Source: Coprococcus sp.
GTDB lineage: Bacteria > Bacillota > Clostridia > Lachnospirales > Lachnospiraceae
Assembly: GCA_022793995.1 (NCBI GenBank)
Contig: JAAWDY010000017.1
Span: forward strand, 1 to 64,000
Length of the DNA stretch: 64,000 nt
Direction: 5' to 3'
The notes beneath the pieces are model-generated. The model did not search any database and had not been told where the DNA came from. It worked only from the letters and a program-made list of their open reading frames with translations. A program made the position numbers and the translations under genes. Positions 35,163 to 44,101 of the stretch are shown piece by piece. The stretch's first letter is position 1, and each line of letters starts with the position of its first letter.

Positions 35163-35927
35163 CTACGACAAATCCTTCTTTCTCAGTAACAATACCCCCA
35201 GAAGCGAGAACACCGCCGCAAGCCCTGCCCCGGAGAGGATGCACCGCGCCAGTCCCGCCGATGAATCCCACGCCGTAATGCATTCCGACAGGTTTACGTG
35301 GAGCCTGTTTACTTCCAGGAAGTTTTCTGGAAACCACATGGCAATCCCGGCAAGCATGTTAAACCGAAATCCTAAAAGCTTAAAAGCAGTAGGAAGAAAG
35401 AACCAAATAGCAATCCATGTGATGCCCGCCGCGATCAGATTTCCCAAGAAATCTAGGAATACGATACTGGAGATGAGGCATGCGACTGCGATCAGGTACA
35501 TAGCCGGGACTTCCATCAGAAAATCAGAGAGACTGACCGGCCCTGTTTTTTCCAGAAGCATTTCTGCGCTTATGACCCAGACGGAAATCACCCATATCAT
35601 GGAGACGGTAGCCGCCGCAATCGATACGATGCACTCCCCCGCAAAAATTTCCACCCGGGAAATACCGCTTGCGACCGTGTTCTTCAAATTCCCATTTTTG
35701 CGGCTTCCTTCGTAAAGGACATAGGCGATATTCACTCCCATCACGCCGTACATCATGGGATATCCCACCAGATTGGAGTACGAGAACGAGTTCGTGGCGT
35801 AGATTCCCCCGAAAAGGCTGTCCAGTACATTCAACAGGAGCACAAGTATCGTCAATATCCCGGTTGTCAGATAGATTCCCTTCGTATGGGTTACCCGATA
35901 ACATTCACTTTTTGTATAATTCATCAT
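35163..35927 (-). CDS. ABC-2-type permease (lantibiotic/bacitracin immunity type)
   Basis: A 254-residue membrane protein with six hydrophobic segments. The first follows SECYRVTHTKGIY, a common start for LanE/BcrB-like permeases. YEGSRKNGNLKNTVASGISR is a conserved cytoplasmic loop. It pairs with the ATPase, whose stop it overlaps by 4 bp. Probably exports or removes a membrane-active peptide. Confidence 0.85.
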   Translation of the reverse strand: MMNYTKSECYRVTHTKGIYLTTGILTILVLLLNVLDSLFGGIYATNSFSYSNLVGYPMMYGVMGVNIAYVLYEGSRKNGNLKNTVASGISRVEIFAGECIVSIAAATVSMIWVISVWVISAEMLLEKTGPVSLSDFLMEVPAMYLIAVACLISSIVFLDFLGNLIAAGITWIAIWFFLPTAFKLLGFRFNMLAGIAMWFPENFLEVNRLHVNLSECITAWDSSAGLARCILSGAGLAAVFSLLGVLLLRKKDLS

Positions 35928-36847
35928 TTTCCCGCACCTCTTTCTTTGAGTTCCATGTAATAATCTTCCAAAGACGTCTGAATCGTCCGCATTCCTGTGA
36001 TATAAATATCGTTTTCAGAAGCCAGCCGGCTGTAAGCCTCCGCATCTTTTTGGGGAGCCTCAATACGCAGAATATTTTCCGGCAGGATCTTATATATTTC
36101 CTTGGGAAAAGCTTTCTCAAACAGGGCTGAATACCTTTCGATATCTGAGAGCGCCATCTCGATGCAGTTTGAACACTTTTCCCGAAGGGTTCTTGCGCTG
36201 ATCTCCTCGATGAGCTTCCCCCTGCTTAAAAAACCGTAATCGTCTGCGATCTGTTGTAGCTCCGATAAGATATGGCTCGACAGCAAGATCGTAATGTTCT
36301 TTTCCTGGTTCAAACGGTGAAAGAGGCCGCGCATCTCAATGATACCGCTGGGATCCAGCCCATTGATCGGTTCGTCTAGGATCAGAATCTGAGGCGCCCC
36401 GATCATCGCGATTGCAAGCCCCAGCCGTTGCTTCTGCCCCAGGGAGAGATTTGCGCATTTTGTCTTCCTTTTTTCGGCGATTCCCGTAAGCTGCATCATT
36501 TCTCCCACCCGCCTGCCATCCGGGACACCTTTCTGGATACAATAATATTTTAACGTCTGCTCCACGGTCATATTCGGGAAAAATCCCGGCTGCTCCACCA
36601 TACAGCCGATATTCTTTCGGACGTCCATAAGTTCTTTTTCTCCGCTTCTTCCCAGTATCCTTATTTCCCCTTCCGTGGCGAAGCTCTGACCCGCAAAGAG
36701 CTTCAACAGCGTACTTTTCCCAGCGCCGTTGTCTCCTACAAGCCCATATATGCTTCCCTTTTTTACATGAATACTCACACGGTCGAGCGCAAGGAACACC
36801 CCGTACGCTTTTGTCACCTGGTTTGTCTCTATTACATAATCGCCCAT
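35924..36847 (-). CDS. ABC transporter ATP-binding protein (BcrA-like)
   Basis: A 307-residue ATPase. Walker A GDNGAGKST, signature NLSLGQKQR, Walker B ILILDEPINGLDP, switch histidine SSHILSE. A C-terminal extension of about 90 residues is typical of BcrA-like exporters. Start at 36847 after ggagg. It is encoded between the response regulator and the permease, so the regulator likely controls its expression in response to a cell-envelope antibiotic. Confidence 0.92.
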   Translation of the reverse strand: MGDYVIETNQVTKAYGVFLALDRVSIHVKKGSIYGLVGDNGAGKSTLLKLFAGQSFATEGEIRILGRSGEKELMDVRKNIGCMVEQPGFFPNMTVEQTLKYYCIQKGVPDGRRVGEMMQLTGIAEKRKTKCANLSLGQKQRLGLAIAMIGAPQILILDEPINGLDPSGIIEMRGLFHRLNQEKNITILLSSHILSELQQIADDYGFLSRGKLIEEISARTLREKCSNCIEMALSDIERYSALFEKAFPKEIYKILPENILRIEAPQKDAEAYSRLASENDIYITGMRTIQTSLEDYYMELKERGAGK

Positions 36848-36935
36848 AAGCCGCCTCCTTCTATCCATACCTTCTGGACTCAAAGGCATTGTACCGCTTT
36901 CCGTTTTAAAAAGTCATAAAGAACTTTTAAAGAAG

Positions 36936-37634
36936 TCATAAAGTTTCTTTCAACTTGAACCCGATTCCGTACACGGTCTGGATGTATTCTTCCGAAGGAT
37001 CAATTTCTTTGAGCTTTTTCCTTATATTGCTGACATGGACGTTTACCGTGTTATTTTCTCCGTAATACCCGCCGTGCCATACCTGTTCATAGAGAAGCTC
37101 CCTTGAATACACCTTCTCAGGGTTCTGCATAAGAAGGAACAAAATGTCAAATTCATGCGCCGTCAGGGTCAGCTCTTTTTCATGCAAGGTCACTTTCCTT
37201 GACCCGGGGCAGAGTTTTAGATTTTTACAGACCAATTCCTTCTCGGACACTCTGCTCTTCCCGACACGCCTTAAGGATGCCTCTATCCTCGCAAGGACTT
37301 CCTCCGGTTCAAATGGTTTTGTGATATAATCGTCCGCTCCATTCTTTAACAGGGAAACTTTATCGTCCAGCGAATCCCTAGCTGAGATCACAATCACCGG
37401 AATGTCCATACGATAGTCCCCGCGCAGGTCAGAGAGGACCTTTTCCCCCGGCATTCCCGGTAGCATCAGGTCAAGCAGGATAAGGTCGGGGCGTTCCCCC
37501 GCCAGTACCCTCTGGGCCTCCGTCCCGGAAAATGCCTGTATCACCTTATAATCGGATCTGCGGAGTATTTTTGCCAGAAGAGCATTGATGTCCGGCTCGT
37601 CCTCTATGACTAATATTGTGTATATCATTTCCAT
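36936..37634 (-). CDS. OmpR-family response regulator
   Basis: A 232-residue regulator. Receiver: IEDEPD pocket, LLDLMLPG with the phosphoacceptor Asp, KPFEPEE. Winged helix: LTAHEFDILFLL, then VNVHVSNIRKKLKEIDP and IQTVYGIGFK, complete. Start at 37634 (or 37628) after aaagga. First gene of an intact four-gene resistance cluster, in contrast to the broken cluster at 10.7-15.1 kb. Confidence 0.92.
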   Translation of the reverse strand: MEMIYTILVIEDEPDINALLAKILRRSDYKVIQAFSGTEAQRVLAGERPDLILLDLMLPGMPGEKVLSDLRGDYRMDIPVIVISARDSLDDKVSLLKNGADDYITKPFEPEEVLARIEASLRRVGKSRVSEKELVCKNLKLCPGSRKVTLHEKELTLTAHEFDILFLLMQNPEKVYSRELLYEQVWHGGYYGENNTVNVHVSNIRKKLKEIDPSEEYIQTVYGIGFKLKETL

Positions 37635-37822
37635 AATGTCCTTTCTGTGATACCTCACCAAATAGTATACTAGGAACAGGCAGATAGAGGCCAAGGTTAT
37701 TTTCTGGGAAGATAGCGACGGTGTACAGATGGAAATATATCTGCAAAGAAATGTAGATGATACGGTTCTGGAAAATCATGTAGAAAATGCAGATAAAAAA
37801 GCACAAAATGGAACAGATTTTT

Positions 37823-37866
37823 GAGTCATCTGATGATAGGTAATATCATCACCAGATGGCTCTTTT
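37823..37866 (+). terminator. Large stem-loop with U-tract
   Basis: gagtcatctg pairs with cagatggctc and an inner gatgat/atcatc extends it; tttt follows on the plus strand. It would end a plus-strand transcript over 37.66-37.82 kb, where only a doubtful coding remnant was seen. Confidence 0.5.
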
Positions 37867-37890
37867 CATACTCTTCACATGTGTAGCAAA

Positions 37891-38829
37891 TTACAATGCA
37901 GGCGTTGACACCTGTTTATCTTTTAATCGAATTACAGTTTCCAATGAAAGCCCTGTCCGCTGTGCGATCACTTTTTCATCCAAGATGTCAATCAGATTCT
38001 GGGCGATATCCATTCTTTCCTCTTCTTTTCCCAATACCTTACCCTGCTCGATTCCTCTATCCACCAATTTCTGTCCCAACCGTGTCATTCCGATCACCTC
38101 CATCAATTCATCCATCTCTGCAGATTCTAAAAATTTATCTGCTAAGATATACAATACTGCCTCAATCTTATCCAATTCCTCCTGCCCGACAGAACCGGCT
38201 GCCCGTGTAATCTGGTACGCTGCCTTCACTCTGTCTTTTAAAGACATCTCCCCGCCCATTAGCAGGCAGAGTGTCAGTGGAACCAGATCCTCTTCCGTTA
38301 GTTTCCCGCCGCATTCCTGTTTCTCCCAAAGTCCTTGGATTACCTGATCCGCATTACGGCCCTGCATCGTAATTGGGACGATGCAGAATGTATTCACACC
38401 CTCTGTAAATTCCGACATTGGCTTTTTAATCTTCCCTGAGAACAGCACATAAGTAGTAACTGGAACCTTATACTGGTAGCTGGCAAGCGCCTCGTAGACC
38501 CGGAACCTCTTCAAGCCTTCCAGACCTTCGTTTTTGCTCTGGAACTCAAAATGCGCCCAAGAACCATCCTCCATGACAAAATTAAAGTCTTCGTGAAATA
38601 CTTTTACATCCAGATACACCAATTCTGTTGCCGTAATATCCACAGCTTTTTTCGTGATCCCGAAATATGGGAGCAGCACATCAGAAAAATACCGGAAAGC
38701 CGTCTTGAAGGCTGCGTCCTCATGCTGGATGGCCGAAGCCTATGCTTCTGATTCCTCGGTTCCCGGAACCTGTTTCAAATTTTCTGTACCCAAATCATTT
38801 ATCCTTTCCGTAAAACCATACAGGAACAT
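37891..38829 (-). pseudogene. Rpn-family recombination-promoting nuclease with in-frame TAG
   Basis: A 312-codon frame from ATG 38829 to 37891, interrupted only by TAG at codon 30 (38740-38742). Before the stop it reads GTENLKQVPGTEESEA, after it ASAIQHEDAAFKTAFRYFSD, so the two parts plainly belong together. The PD-(D/E)XK core follows: ELVYLDVKVFHEDF and HFEFQSKNEG, with the E-x-Q type catalytic pair. Rpn/YhgA-like proteins cut DNA and promote recombination; many copies occur per genome. The stop may inactivate it, or translation may restart at GTG 38679 without the first helix. Confidence 0.7.
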
Positions 38830-38887
38830 TTTCTTTACAATAACTATATCAAAAATAGCCTTTACAGACAACGCTGTTTTGAAAATT

Positions 38888-38980
38888 TTATTTCTTTTCA
38901 CTCATTAAGGAACAACAAACCGCTGTAAATAGTCCCATTGCGATCCATGGGAAAGCCGCTTCTACAAAATCAATGAACAT
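38888..38980 (-). CDS. 30-residue membrane microprotein of the padR operon
   Basis: MFIDFVEAAFPWIAMGLF... followed by a short hydrophobic stretch and a basic end (SEKK). The single hydrophobic segment spans about residues 9-25. A strong ribosome site (gaggaggag) lies 6-14 bp upstream and the gene starts 21 bp after the DUF2812 stop. Position, ribosome site and membrane pattern argue that it is real. No family recognised; it may assist or be regulated with the DUF2812 membrane protein. Confidence 0.6.
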   Translation of the reverse strand: MFIDFVEAAFPWIAMGLFTAVCCSLMSEKK

Positions 38981-39001
38981 CTTCTCTCCTCCTCTCTGCT
39001 T

Positions 39002-39553
39002 TTACCTGTGAATATCCTTAAAACATTTCCAATATTGAATGCCAAACACAATAAAAAATGCGAGATATACAACGAACATTATACAAAATATCCCCAGCAA
39101 AACATGGTTTTCAGGCCGGTTGAACCGGCTTTGGAGCATGATCTGTGGAATAATCATCAAGAAGAAAATACCAAGAAGCGGTGTTATACGCTTCATGAAA
39201 ACTCGTTTCATCATATCCAATCGGGAAGCATCGTCACAGAAAATTTCTTCTTCCGTCCCGTTCATTTCCGAAGCTGCTTTGCGGAAATAGCTATAACCGC
39301 AAAAATTCTGCAGGTATTCCCAGCCGCAGTCAGAAAATATCTGAATGTACTCGCTTCTGTTCGTTTCACTTTCCTGGTTGAAGTCCAACTGATAGACGAC
39401 GTCTTTCGGTTCGCATCTTGTAAAATGATAGAAACCGGGAAAGGTAACCGAGCTAAATTCCCAACCGTTTTTGTGCCTCTCTCTTAAATATCTTTCTTCT
39501 TTTTTCCATTCTGGAACAGTGAAAATCCGAAATTCTGTTTTCTTCTCCTTCAT
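39002..39553 (-). CDS. DUF2812 domain membrane protein
   Basis: A 183-residue protein: a soluble N-terminal DUF2812 domain (FRIFTVPEWKKEERYLRERHKNGWEF, YQLDFNQ, DCGWEYLQNFCGYSYFRK) and two C-terminal membrane segments (about 124-142 and 150-172). DUF2812 proteins are usually encoded with PadR regulators, as here (2 bp gap). Function unknown; a role in the envelope response controlled by PadR is likely. The small ORF downstream is probably part of the same unit. Confidence 0.85.
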   Translation of the reverse strand: MKEKKTEFRIFTVPEWKKEERYLRERHKNGWEFSSVTFPGFYHFTRCEPKDVVYQLDFNQESETNRSEYIQIFSDCGWEYLQNFCGYSYFRKAASEMNGTEEEIFCDDASRLDMMKRVFMKRITPLLGIFFLMIIPQIMLQSRFNRPENHVLLGIFCIMFVVYLAFFIVFGIQYWKCFKDIHR

Positions 39554-39555
39554 AA

Positions 39556-39870
39556 TTATTTTGCCTCCTCCATACTCCTATATAAACGTTCAATCCGCCT
39601 CATTTCCAGATCAAGCACTTGTGTCCCGAGCTCTGTGATACAGTAGATCTTGCGCTTCTCCTCTTCTCTGACAAACCTGATAAGTCCGTCTTTTTCCATC
39701 TTGGATAAGCTGCCATATAATGTTCCGGGACTGATCTTTATCTCACCCTGCGTTAAGTGTTCTGTTTTTTTCACAATACTATACCCGTGAGCTTCTTCTC
39801 TTAAGCATAATAAAATGTAGAAACCAGTCTCCGTCATCGGCACATATACTCTTCTAATATGGCTATCCAT
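39556..39870 (-). CDS. PadR-family transcriptional regulator
   Basis: A 104-residue winged-helix protein of the short PadR type: FYILLCLREEAHGYSIVKK, GTLYGSLSKMEKDGLIRF and a C-terminal dimer helix with LDLEMRRIERLY. It represses genes for membrane or stress functions until an effector binds. It is first in its operon, and its own promoter carries repeated CGATA boxes, which suggests autoregulation. Confidence 0.92.
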   Translation of the reverse strand: MDSHIRRVYVPMTETGFYILLCLREEAHGYSIVKKTEHLTQGEIKISPGTLYGSLSKMEKDGLIRFVREEEKRKIYCITELGTQVLDLEMRRIERLYRSMEEAK

Positions 39871-39886
39871 TCTATCACCTCATTCA

Positions 39887-39934
39887 GCGATGCGATACAT
39901 CGCACTACGATACAAATAGTATAGTACTGCGATA
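39887..39934. promoter_or_regulatory. Probable PadR operator
   Basis: A perfect 6-bp inverted repeat gcgatg/catcgc (39887-39903) and three cgata boxes (39893, 39908, 39930) lie over and just downstream of the -10 box of padR. Confidence 0.55.
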
Positions 39935-39946
39935 TATGTATGTCAA
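39918..39946 (-). promoter_or_regulatory. Promoter of padR-DUF2812-microprotein
   Basis: TTGACA (39941-39946), 17 bp, TATACT (39918-39923) on the minus strand; near-consensus. Confidence 0.8.
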
Positions 39947-39976
39947 GAGATTTCAAAAAAATAGGATAGGCAAGGA

Positions 39977-40768
39977 TCATCCCTGCCTATCTTTCTTCAT
40001 CATATCTTCAATAAATGCATCGCTCTTTGCCGTTGCTTCGACCCATGCGGGGACAAAGCCGCTGCGGACCGCATTTTTTACAGACTTCACATTCGACCAT
40101 GCCGCACAGTAAAACGGAACGAAGCCGCGCTCAAACGTTTCCCTGGCAAGCCTGTTCGTAAGCGCCGAGGCAATCCCCTGCCTTCTGTATTCGGGCAGGA
40201 CATCCACTCCGATCTGCCACATCGTATCACAGTCAGCAGAACAGCCCGCCAGAGCAATCAGCTTCCCCTTATGGAAAGCGCCGACGCCCAGCCTGTCCAG
40301 ATGCTTCCTGTCCACACACAGTGCATTCTTCCATTCTGGAATATACAGCCCGCCAAACTCCGGCGCCTCCATCACTTTTATCTCATACGGACAGCGATTG
40401 TTGTACCGAAATACCGCGTCGATATCCGGCAGGAAATAGTCTGCCATAAAACATATTCTTGCTCCAGCTTTCGCAAGAATTTTGTTTAGAGGATACAGCC
40501 CTGGTGTCTCAAAACAATGTTCAATATCAGGACTTCTGTTTATAAACCTTTCGATTTCCGGCAGAAGATCCCGCTGCCCTGAAGCCACGATATTCGTGCC
40601 ATAAGAAACAAGATTGCAGATATGCGGAAGCTCAAGATACCGCCTGGCTTTATCCGTCGCGATCGACTCGTGGACGCTATTTTTCTCCGCTGTAAAATCC
40701 TCTGGCGCACAATTACAGTCATACGCCGACTGCTGCATGGCAATCCTCAATATTGTATGGTTATCCAT
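39977..40768 (-). CDS. GNAT-family N-acetyltransferase
   Basis: A 263-residue protein. The GNAT acetyl-CoA loop is VLPEYRRQGIASALTNRLA, followed by PFYCAAWSNVKSVKNAVRSGF, the usual end of the fold. The N-terminal ~130 residues look like a lineage-specific substrate domain. Start at 40768 after gaggag. Substrate unknown. It is a single gene between padR and the broken ATPase. Confidence 0.85.
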   Translation of the reverse strand: MDNHTILRIAMQQSAYDCNCAPEDFTAEKNSVHESIATDKARRYLELPHICNLVSYGTNIVASGQRDLLPEIERFINRSPDIEHCFETPGLYPLNKILAKAGARICFMADYFLPDIDAVFRYNNRCPYEIKVMEAPEFGGLYIPEWKNALCVDRKHLDRLGVGAFHKGKLIALAGCSADCDTMWQIGVDVLPEYRRQGIASALTNRLARETFERGFVPFYCAAWSNVKSVKNAVRSGFVPAWVEATAKSDAFIEDMMKKDRQG

Positions 40769-40802
40769 TCTTTTTGCTCCTCTCAAACGCCCTGCAGAAC
40801 GA

Positions 40803-41836
40803 TCACGCTGATCGTTCATCAAACAATTGCAGGTCCTCCCTCTTTTTTGCGATTATTTTCAATTCTTCCGTAAACCCTGCGGCACTAAACGGCACATACC
40901 AAACGCGGCGTCTATTTTTCTTCCACTCTACTTTATCTGCTTTTTGCTCCAATTCATACAGAATATTCTTCCCCACAGGCTCCTTCCAATATTTGCATTC
41001 CCCACGGATCAGGTCATCTCCCTCCGGGTCAAGCGCCGCAATATCAATTTCATTCTTACGGTCCCACCAGTGTCCGATCTTTGAAAAATGGAACGGCCAG
41101 CAGTCTTTGGTATTCAGATCCCACATTTTTCACGGCAGATATCCTCATACACAAAAGCCGTATGAGAACTGAGTACTCCTTTACGGATCTTATCCATTAC
41201 AATACGGCTGTTCCCGCTTTCAATAAAACTCCTGTTAGGGTAAACAAAAGCAAACCAGAAACGAATATAATTATCCTTGATCTTATATAATCCCTTTTTG
41301 CTTTTTTCAGGATTTTCCTCTGTGACCGGAACCTCTCGTTCTAAAATATCGAGATCAATCAATGTTTTCAAATATTTAGTCAGACTGGTCGCCTTGATCT
41401 CCAATACTGTAGAGATCGAAGACAACTTTCTATTCCCCGCTGCTATCGCCTTGATTACAGAAAAATAACTCCCGATCTCTGTCACCTCCTGCTGCAGTAG
41501 AAAATAAGGCTCGCCATATAAATACCCAGAAGGATTAACCACACAATCCTGAATTGATCTGTAAACATCGGATCTTTCACAAAATAATTCAATATATTTG
41601 GGAACGCCTCCTGTCACCGCATACATTTCAATCAATTCTCTGCGGCTTTTGTTTGGAAAAAACTCATGATAATGGGAAAATGGGATCTGTCTAAGGCGAA
41701 TCTGTGCCGTACAGCGTCCGTGATTGCTTTAAATATTGTATCCCAATTTTTGACTTCCGCATTTTTCAGCAGACTATTCTCAATAAAGTCTGCGGCTTTT
41801 TTCCATCTCTGTTTTACGGTCGACAAACTTATCCAT
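40803..41836 (-). pseudogene. DUF234/AAA ATPase, deleted and frameshifted
   Basis: Remnants of one archaeal-type AAA ATPase appear in order. From 41836: MDKFVDRKTEME, the usual N-terminus, then a join directly into KAADFIENSLLKN and NWDTIFKAITD (another phase) with the P-loop segment missing. Next comes EMYAVTGGVPKYIELF through a winged helix with LSSISTVLEIKATSLTKYL. Finally DUF234 with KIGHWWDRKNEIDIAALDPEGD and GECKYWKEPVG, in a third phase. The nucleotide-binding core is lost, so it cannot work as an ATPase. The DUF234 end retains nuclease-like D, E and K residues. Confidence 0.8.
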
Positions 41837-41905
41837 ATAACGATTCCCTTCCCACATTCACATTATGCCGTGCACAACTCGGAAGCCTTCGCTTCATAAA
41901 ACATT

Positions 41906-43909
41906 TCAATACAGCATATCCCCGGTAAGCTCCGCCAGGGTATTCTCCCCCCAGCTGTAGTTCGTCAGATAGCTGCCCTTAAAGAGCTGTGCGTATTCTT
42001 CTTTTCCTGAAAGATAATCGTATAGATCACACTGTACCTTTTCTGTCACGATGCGGCGTTTGCCGTCCACCGATTCCACAACATCCGAAATGCCATATTC
42101 CTCCAGGATATTCTTAAGACGCAGCGCGACTTTGCGGTATCTAGCCAGCGTCACCGGGCTGACCGGTTCATCCTCCCATAAGAAGCTGATCGCTTCCTCC
42201 GAAGATATGTATCCGCCACGGCGGTCCACCAGGAGGGCGAACAATTCTTTTGATTTTTTATTACGGAACGCGATAGGCTTCTCCCCCACAAAAACATCAA
42301 AATAGCCGAAGGTACGGATGGACACTATCCTCTCCTTCTCTGTTCCTCCCTCGGACTTCTCCTTCGTATCCTCCACATTATAGAGCATAACGTACCTCGG
42401 CGAAGGGCCTCCCGGCGTCTTCTGGGAGCAGATCGCCTTGATACGCCGCTCTGTCTCGGTCGTGAAGTCAAAATATGTAAACTCTGCCTCACCGTTTTGC
42501 AGAAGCTTTGCAAACTCTTCGTAGGCCGTCTCGCTGTGGGAAACGAATTCCTTGATCGGCGTGCTTTTTTTCATCATTGGAATCCATTCTTCTTTGGTGA
42601 ATCCGAAAAACCCACAGACATTATCGCTTGCATACAGAGGTGTCACATATTTATCCGTCATCTCAAAAGCCGCTGCCCCGTCTGTAAAACGCATGAGCAG
42701 CTCCTGCATATTTTCCTTCAAGGAAATATTCTCGTTTCTTAAAATATCCGTATCCTCTGTATTTGCAATGCTTCTATTACAGTAAAGACTAACCGAGTGG
42801 TCGATCTTCAGAAAAATGCCGCTGTATGTCTTTATCTCCCCGTTCGACGCCTGTGCCTTATAGGTGATCTGCGGGGGCCTGTTCCCGGGTTGATACAGAT
42901 TCTTCTGGTAAAAATCCTTGAAAAAAGAACGGACTTTCAGGAGATCTTCTTCTACAACCGTACCAGCGATCCACTTTTCCGTGGCGTCCTCCATCTGCAT
43001 CGGGATATTTTCGACCCATCTGAACATGGGTGAATTATTGCTGTACAGGCATTTCACTGTGTTCGTCCCCAGATCGTATTCAAAAATCTTCTCATACACA
43101 TCCGATAACGCTTTGAGATAACGTTTTGTTTCATTCGCTTTTCTTGCCTGGTGCCGCTCTGTCACATCCATGCACACGCTCTGAAATTCTTCCACACCTT
43201 GCTCGTTTACACATTTTGTCACCCATCCGAAAATATGCGCCCTCGTCCCGTCGCAGCGGAGCAGTTCCATCTCTCCTGCGACCGGCGTTCCGGCCAGACG
43301 AACACGATTCAGGTAAAGCGCGAATTTACGCCGTTCTTCCATCGGAACCATCAAAAATATATTGTCTTTAAACAGTTCCAGATAGTCGAGTTCTCCCTCC
43401 CTCGCATTCGGAAAACGGAGGAATTCCATCATCTGCCTGTTGATATATGTGATCTTAGGATGCTTCTCACAGGTATATTTTAAAAACCCACAAGGAATCG
43501 TTTCATTGAGAAACTGTAGGTTGTTATTTTCATTCTTGATCTTTGTGATATCCGTCAGTACAGAATACCCCACAAAACTGCCGTCAGACAGCTTCCTTGA
43601 AATAGTGGTGTCGTTTACATAAAGAATCGTACCGTCCTTTTTTATAAGACGGTACTCTGCGGCAAGTGTCTGTTCTTTCAATATTAAATCCCGCATAAAT
43701 TCGGAGAAAATCTTGCCGTCCGCCGGATGTATCAGCGTCATATAGAAATCCGCTTCTCGATTCAAAAATTCATCCTCGGTAAAGCCGAGCATATGGCAAA
43801 GATTCTGGCTGACAAACCCGATCCGTACCGAATCCGTCAAAATATATTGGTGGAAACCACTGATATTCTGGTTCAGGATGATCTCCATGTCGTTTAATCT
43901 ATTTTCCAT
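41906..43909 (-). CDS. Multi-PAS sensor with C-terminal winged-helix output
   Basis: A 667-residue soluble protein. PAS-like units are visible at about 15-125 (VSQNLCHMLGFTEDEFLNRE, then a PAC-like YRLIKKDGTILYVNDTT), 135-255, 270-385 and 405-515 (ASDNVCGFFGFTKEEW). After a linker, residues about 535-645 form an OmpR/SARP-like DNA-binding domain: TFGYFDVFVGEKPIAFRNKKSKELFALLVDRRGG. There is no kinase, receiver or membrane segment, so sensing and DNA binding are in one chain. A good ribosome site (aaggag) precedes it. Target genes and ligand unknown. Confidence 0.8.
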   Translation of the reverse strand: MENRLNDMEIILNQNISGFHQYILTDSVRIGFVSQNLCHMLGFTEDEFLNREADFYMTLIHPADGKIFSEFMRDLILKEQTLAAEYRLIKKDGTILYVNDTTISRKLSDGSFVGYSVLTDITKIKNENNNLQFLNETIPCGFLKYTCEKHPKITYINRQMMEFLRFPNAREGELDYLELFKDNIFLMVPMEERRKFALYLNRVRLAGTPVAGEMELLRCDGTRAHIFGWVTKCVNEQGVEEFQSVCMDVTERHQARKANETKRYLKALSDVYEKIFEYDLGTNTVKCLYSNNSPMFRWVENIPMQMEDATEKWIAGTVVEEDLLKVRSFFKDFYQKNLYQPGNRPPQITYKAQASNGEIKTYSGIFLKIDHSVSLYCNRSIANTEDTDILRNENISLKENMQELLMRFTDGAAAFEMTDKYVTPLYASDNVCGFFGFTKEEWIPMMKKSTPIKEFVSHSETAYEEFAKLLQNGEAEFTYFDFTTETERRIKAICSQKTPGGPSPRYVMLYNVEDTKEKSEGGTEKERIVSIRTFGYFDVFVGEKPIAFRNKKSKELFALLVDRRGGYISSEEAISFLWEDEPVSPVTLARYRKVALRLKNILEEYGISDVVESVDGKRRIVTEKVQCDLYDYLSGKEEYAQLFKGSYLTNYSWGENTLAELTGDMLY

Positions 43910-44101
43910 AGCATCTCCTTATCACGTGCTCTCCCTGCTCGCCTCGCTTCGCAGTGCCATACTCGTAAGCCTCCGGCTTTCTCGTTCACGGGCTCTCGCC
44001 CTATGAAAACTTCCATGCCCAAATCCGTCTGCCAGCAGCCGATTTGGTCCTGAAAGTTTTCGCACTGCTCATTGCCTTCGTGCACATTGTACCACATTTT
44101 C

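Noticed and set aside
37664-37824. Plus-strand open stretch reading VIFWEDSDGVQMEIYLQ and ending NGTDF, followed by a terminator
   Set aside because: The codon pattern looks real and a terminator follows, but there is no start signal and no recognised family; probably the tail of a deleted gene.
43910-44101. Small ORFs between the PAS regulator and the acyl-CoA ligase
   Set aside because: Short, without ribosome sites, and biased like non-coding sequence.
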